DNA of 64,000 bases from the NCBI GenBank assembly GCA_028671895.1, contig CM053810.1:62807501-62871500 (forward strand), given 5' to 3'. How positions within the stretch are numbered: the stretch's first letter is position 1; the number at the start of each line of letters is the position of its first letter. Made by a program: the position numbers and the translations under genes. The stretch comes from Oenanthe sinensis (taxonomy: Eukaryota > Streptophyta > Magnoliopsida > Apiales > Apiaceae). The notes beneath the pieces were generated by a model that worked only from the letters and a program-made list of their open reading frames with translations, did not search any database and had not been told where the DNA came from. This document shows positions 61,643 to 64,000 of this stretch, piece after piece.

Positions 61643-62496
61643 TAAGGGTACAAAAATGATTTTCAAATATTATATGACATTTTTCTGATTGGATATAATT
61701 TTATTAAATGTAATGATCTCTCCTCTATTTACATAAATTTATTAATTAAAATATCTTAAATTGACATAATTGCATCATTTGTGACTTTTTTATACCCCGA
61801 TCATTACTTGATTTGAAATGTATATGTAGACAAGTCCATTTAGTTTTTATTTTAAAAATAGACATTAAATTCAATTTCAGGCCTTTCAAGATATAATTAG
61901 TTTATTTTGTATACTTGTCTCGTATTAATCCCAGGGTTTTTTTTTCTTTTTGTAATTTTAACTTGTAATTGTTTTGTGTATTCACAATTTCGCATGCATA
62001 AATGATCATAATAAATATAATTATAATTTAAATGAATTTTATGCTACTATCATATAATAATATTGAAATTTAAGTAAAAAAAACTTAAATGGGCTTAGTC
62101 CAAGAGTTTGCACAATCATATCATTTCTCCAATAGTAGTATATATCATATAAATATTACATTGAAAGAACTACAGTAAATGCAAATTAAACTAGGTAGTA
62201 CCCTGTTTAGTAGGCAAACACAGAACAGACATGCAGAAATGCATAGGCTAGATTTTTCGAATTCTGCCACCGAACAGATATAGGGCTCTAAGAAAATAAA
62301 ATATTTGAATCAAAATGTCACCATCCGTGTGCTAATACAATAAATTAAGAAACTCCTGTAAAAAAAAGATTAAGAAGCTAGCTTAAGAAGCTTCTAAGTA
62401 GAGTTAGATTAGAAAAAGGAAGTACAAGTAGTCAAAAAGAAGAGGATTGGAGGCCGGAGGATGATAGGTATTAATAATAAACAATAATAAAGGTAA

Positions 62497-62874
62497 TTAA
62501 GAAACAGAAAGTCCGTTGGTTTGTGTACGAGAAGGATTAGAGGTGGTGCAAAAACGGGTGGGTTTGGGTCGGAAATTCCTTCTTCTTTGAAGATTATGTC
62601 TGGATGGCCTGATGATCTGCAACAAGAATGCTTTCAGGAGTTGATTCATCTTCATAGAAGAAGAAGAAGAAGAAGAGGATAGGTAAGATGATGACGATGT
62701 ATACTCCATTAATGTTCGGTTATTGTTGGGCGTGCATGATGATGAAGATGGTTTTGCACTCCAGTTGAATCTCCAACTCCTGTGACGGCTGCACCGGAAC
62801 GAACCCGGGTGGGTCGTTGGAGAGCACAGACATGTACGTGAAGATGAAGAAGAGGAGGTTGATTTGGAAGCCAT
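62497..62874 (-). CDS. Plant serine-rich small protein, 125 aa
   Basis: A single exon starts at the ATG at 62874-62872. The N-terminal half has the conserved CLCSPTTHPGSFRCSRHR motif, which I know from a family of short plant proteins annotated only as serine-rich protein-like. Long Ser runs come from AGAAGA-type trinucleotide repeats (about 62655-62680), and the C-terminus is basic (RRRNFRPKPTRF). There is no signal peptide or membrane segment. Function is unknown. A TATAAAC sequence about 80 bp upstream on the minus strand could be its TATA box. Confidence 0.82.
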   Translation of the reverse strand: MASKSTSSSSSSRTCLCSPTTHPGSFRCSRHRSWRFNWSAKPSSSSCTPNNNRTLMEYTSSSSYLSSSSSSSSMKMNQLLKAFLLQIIRPSRHNLQRRRNFRPKPTRFCTTSNPSRTQTNGLSVS

Positions 62875-63542
62875 AGATCAAATGTCCCTCTGCATGCACT
62901 TTCTTGTTTGTTTTATTTTTTCCTGTACGTGGCCCTCTGCAGTCTGCACCTTCCCGTTTATAATTCGTTTAAATTTAAAATTTTAAGTTTGGTACAAAAG
63001 TTTTGCATATTGGTGCATGTACTACATGAGTTTCTGTGTGTAGAAAACAAGGTGCGATTGAATTCAAAGACTCTAATTATAGCAAACACACAGAAAACAA
63101 GGCGTGATAGCATGTTTTTGCTCTATCTTTCCATGTGTCAGTCAGTTGATATAATGACAAACCTTGTGCTACTTTTTTAATCAGGTGCCCCGTGCCCATG
63201 TATTCAATCAAACCTTGTGCTGCAACATTAACTAATTTATCATTTTCTTTCGCAAATAAAAACTAAAGACCACCAGAGTATTTTACCTTGTCAAACTATT
63301 ACTATGCACTACTTTTACCAGAGTATAATTTTTATTTTCTAGTACATGCAAAAAATCAATGAACCATTCTTTTGCGATGTATTAATAAGCTTTCAACTCC
63401 AAACCATACAGTAGAATGCATTCCCTAAATATATCATCATGAATTAATTAAGGAACTGATCATTTTAATGCTAGCTAGGGATCCAATGAACGATGTAATT
63501 CTACTATACAATATACAAAAGGGAACATTTATCATAACTAAT
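62875..63542. other. Intergenic between two minus-strand genes
   Basis: The left part is the promoter of the Ser-rich gene and the right part the 3' UTR of the membrane-protein gene. Nothing else is seen. Confidence 0.5.
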
Positions 63543-63920
63543 TTAAGGCCGTCCTTTCTCTTCAAATGAATTTGGGGCTGAGGCATTCTTGATGAGTTTG
63601 GTATATTTTCGGTGTCGCCTCTCTCTTGCATACAATACCCAGAATATTAAAGAAAGCATTACTGAACCTGAGGCCAATGCCAATCCGATGTAGACCCATC
63701 TGCTGTATAGCCTCAAGTCTGGGCAATACTCATCATGTATCCCCATGAAGGCATCTCGAACAAAGCTACAATCTAGTAAATCGACCAAAAATGGACCGTA
63801 TTGATATAGTCCGTAACTCACATTAGCAGCAGCAACCATCTGATCATACATAGTAGGAGTCAAACGTCCCACTGTGGTGCAATTGCCTCCTGAAACTTGG
63901 CATATGTAATTCTTCCAAAC
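63543..63920 (-). CDS. Plant multi-pass membrane protein, last exon (partial)
   Basis: The exon begins after a TTTACCAAAT..TGCAG-type acceptor at 63921 and gives 125 residues to TAA (63545-63543). It carries several Cys (YICQVSGGNCTTVG, LLDCSF, EYCPDL) in what looks like an extracytosolic loop. One membrane segment follows (VYIGLALASGSVMLSLIFWVLYA) and then a basic tail (RERRHRKYTKLIKN). This matches the C-terminus of a plant family annotated only as transmembrane proteins (from memory At2g12400, At2g25270, At1g80540). The N-terminal part lies beyond 64000. Its role is unknown. Confidence 0.78.
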   Translation of the reverse strand, partial: VWKNYICQVSGGNCTTVGRLTPTMYDQMVAAANVSYGLYQYGPFLVDLLDCSFVRDAFMGIHDEYCPDLRLYSRWVYIGLALASGSVMLSLIFWVLYARERRHRKYTKLIKNASAPNSFEEKGRP

Positions 63921-64000
63921 CTGCATTTACCAAACACGAATCAATAAAGATGAACAGTTTCATATAGGAATGCGTTTCTTTTACTCGGCATTAAAAAAAA

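Overview
This window is a stretch of AT-rich nuclear DNA from a flowering plant, almost certainly a eudicot. The genes have many short exons with GT..AG introns and match plant-only or plant-typical families: vacuolar H+-pyrophosphatase, TOPLESS corepressor, AVT6 amino-acid transporter, plant SAM-domain protein and plant Ser-rich protein. The DNA between them is full of plant transposon families (Stowaway, Tourist, Mutator-like, pogo, hAT, Helitron, copia). I cannot name the species. No bacterial, viral or organellar block was seen.

Layout, left to right. 1-176 is the last exon of a vacuolar proton pyrophosphatase. 1568-3197 is a six-exon calcineurin-B-like EF-hand gene. 4184-4850 is a small coiled-coil gene of unknown function whose start is unclear. 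5792-6583 is an intronless triphosphate tunnel metalloenzyme with a plastid-type N-terminal extension. Behind it lies a decayed tandem duplication carrying a second piece of its 3' end and two broken tRNA-Arg copies. 8143-9908 is a pogo-type transposon remnant with a Mutator-like MITE nested inside. 11891-19575 is a 15-exon LRR gene in which most exons are exactly one 24-residue repeat; its introns hold a hAT-like MITE and a Stowaway hairpin. 20021-20989 looks like a transposon that captured a piece of a tRNA methyltransferase (TRM1) gene. An aspartyl-protease fragment follows.

24499-31348 (minus strand) is a complete 25-coding-exon TOPLESS-type corepressor gene, 1132 residues, with an intron-bearing leader and a TATA box near 32075. 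32.1-40.2 kb is a gene-poor, very AT-rich transposon zone with a copia integrase scrap, a well-bounded Helitron, a Tourist element and a Stowaway. 40584-47624 is a nine-exon Pol-beta-fold nucleotidyltransferase (non-canonical poly(A)/uridylyl transferase-like). 47.6-52.3 kb is again transposon-rich. 52906-54375 is an intronless AVT6-type amino-acid transporter, 57327-57929 an intronless SAM-domain protein, 62497-62874 (minus) a Ser-rich small protein, and 63543-63920 (minus) the last exon of a multi-pass membrane protein that runs off the window.

The genes do not form one pathway. From memory of the Arabidopsis map, the set H+-PPase, LRR, TOPLESS, SAM resembles the At1g15690-At1g15760 block, and TPR1, AVT6E, SAM, membrane protein resembles the duplicated At1g80490-At1g80540 block, so this window may preserve the unsplit ancestral order. 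I found no clear case of a wholly new molecular system. The strongest leads are the plastid-type TTM lacking an upstream CDC26 frame, its decayed tandem duplicate with tRNAs, the nested pogo/MULE, the TRM1-carrying element and the long-TIR element at 59.7-61.2 kb.
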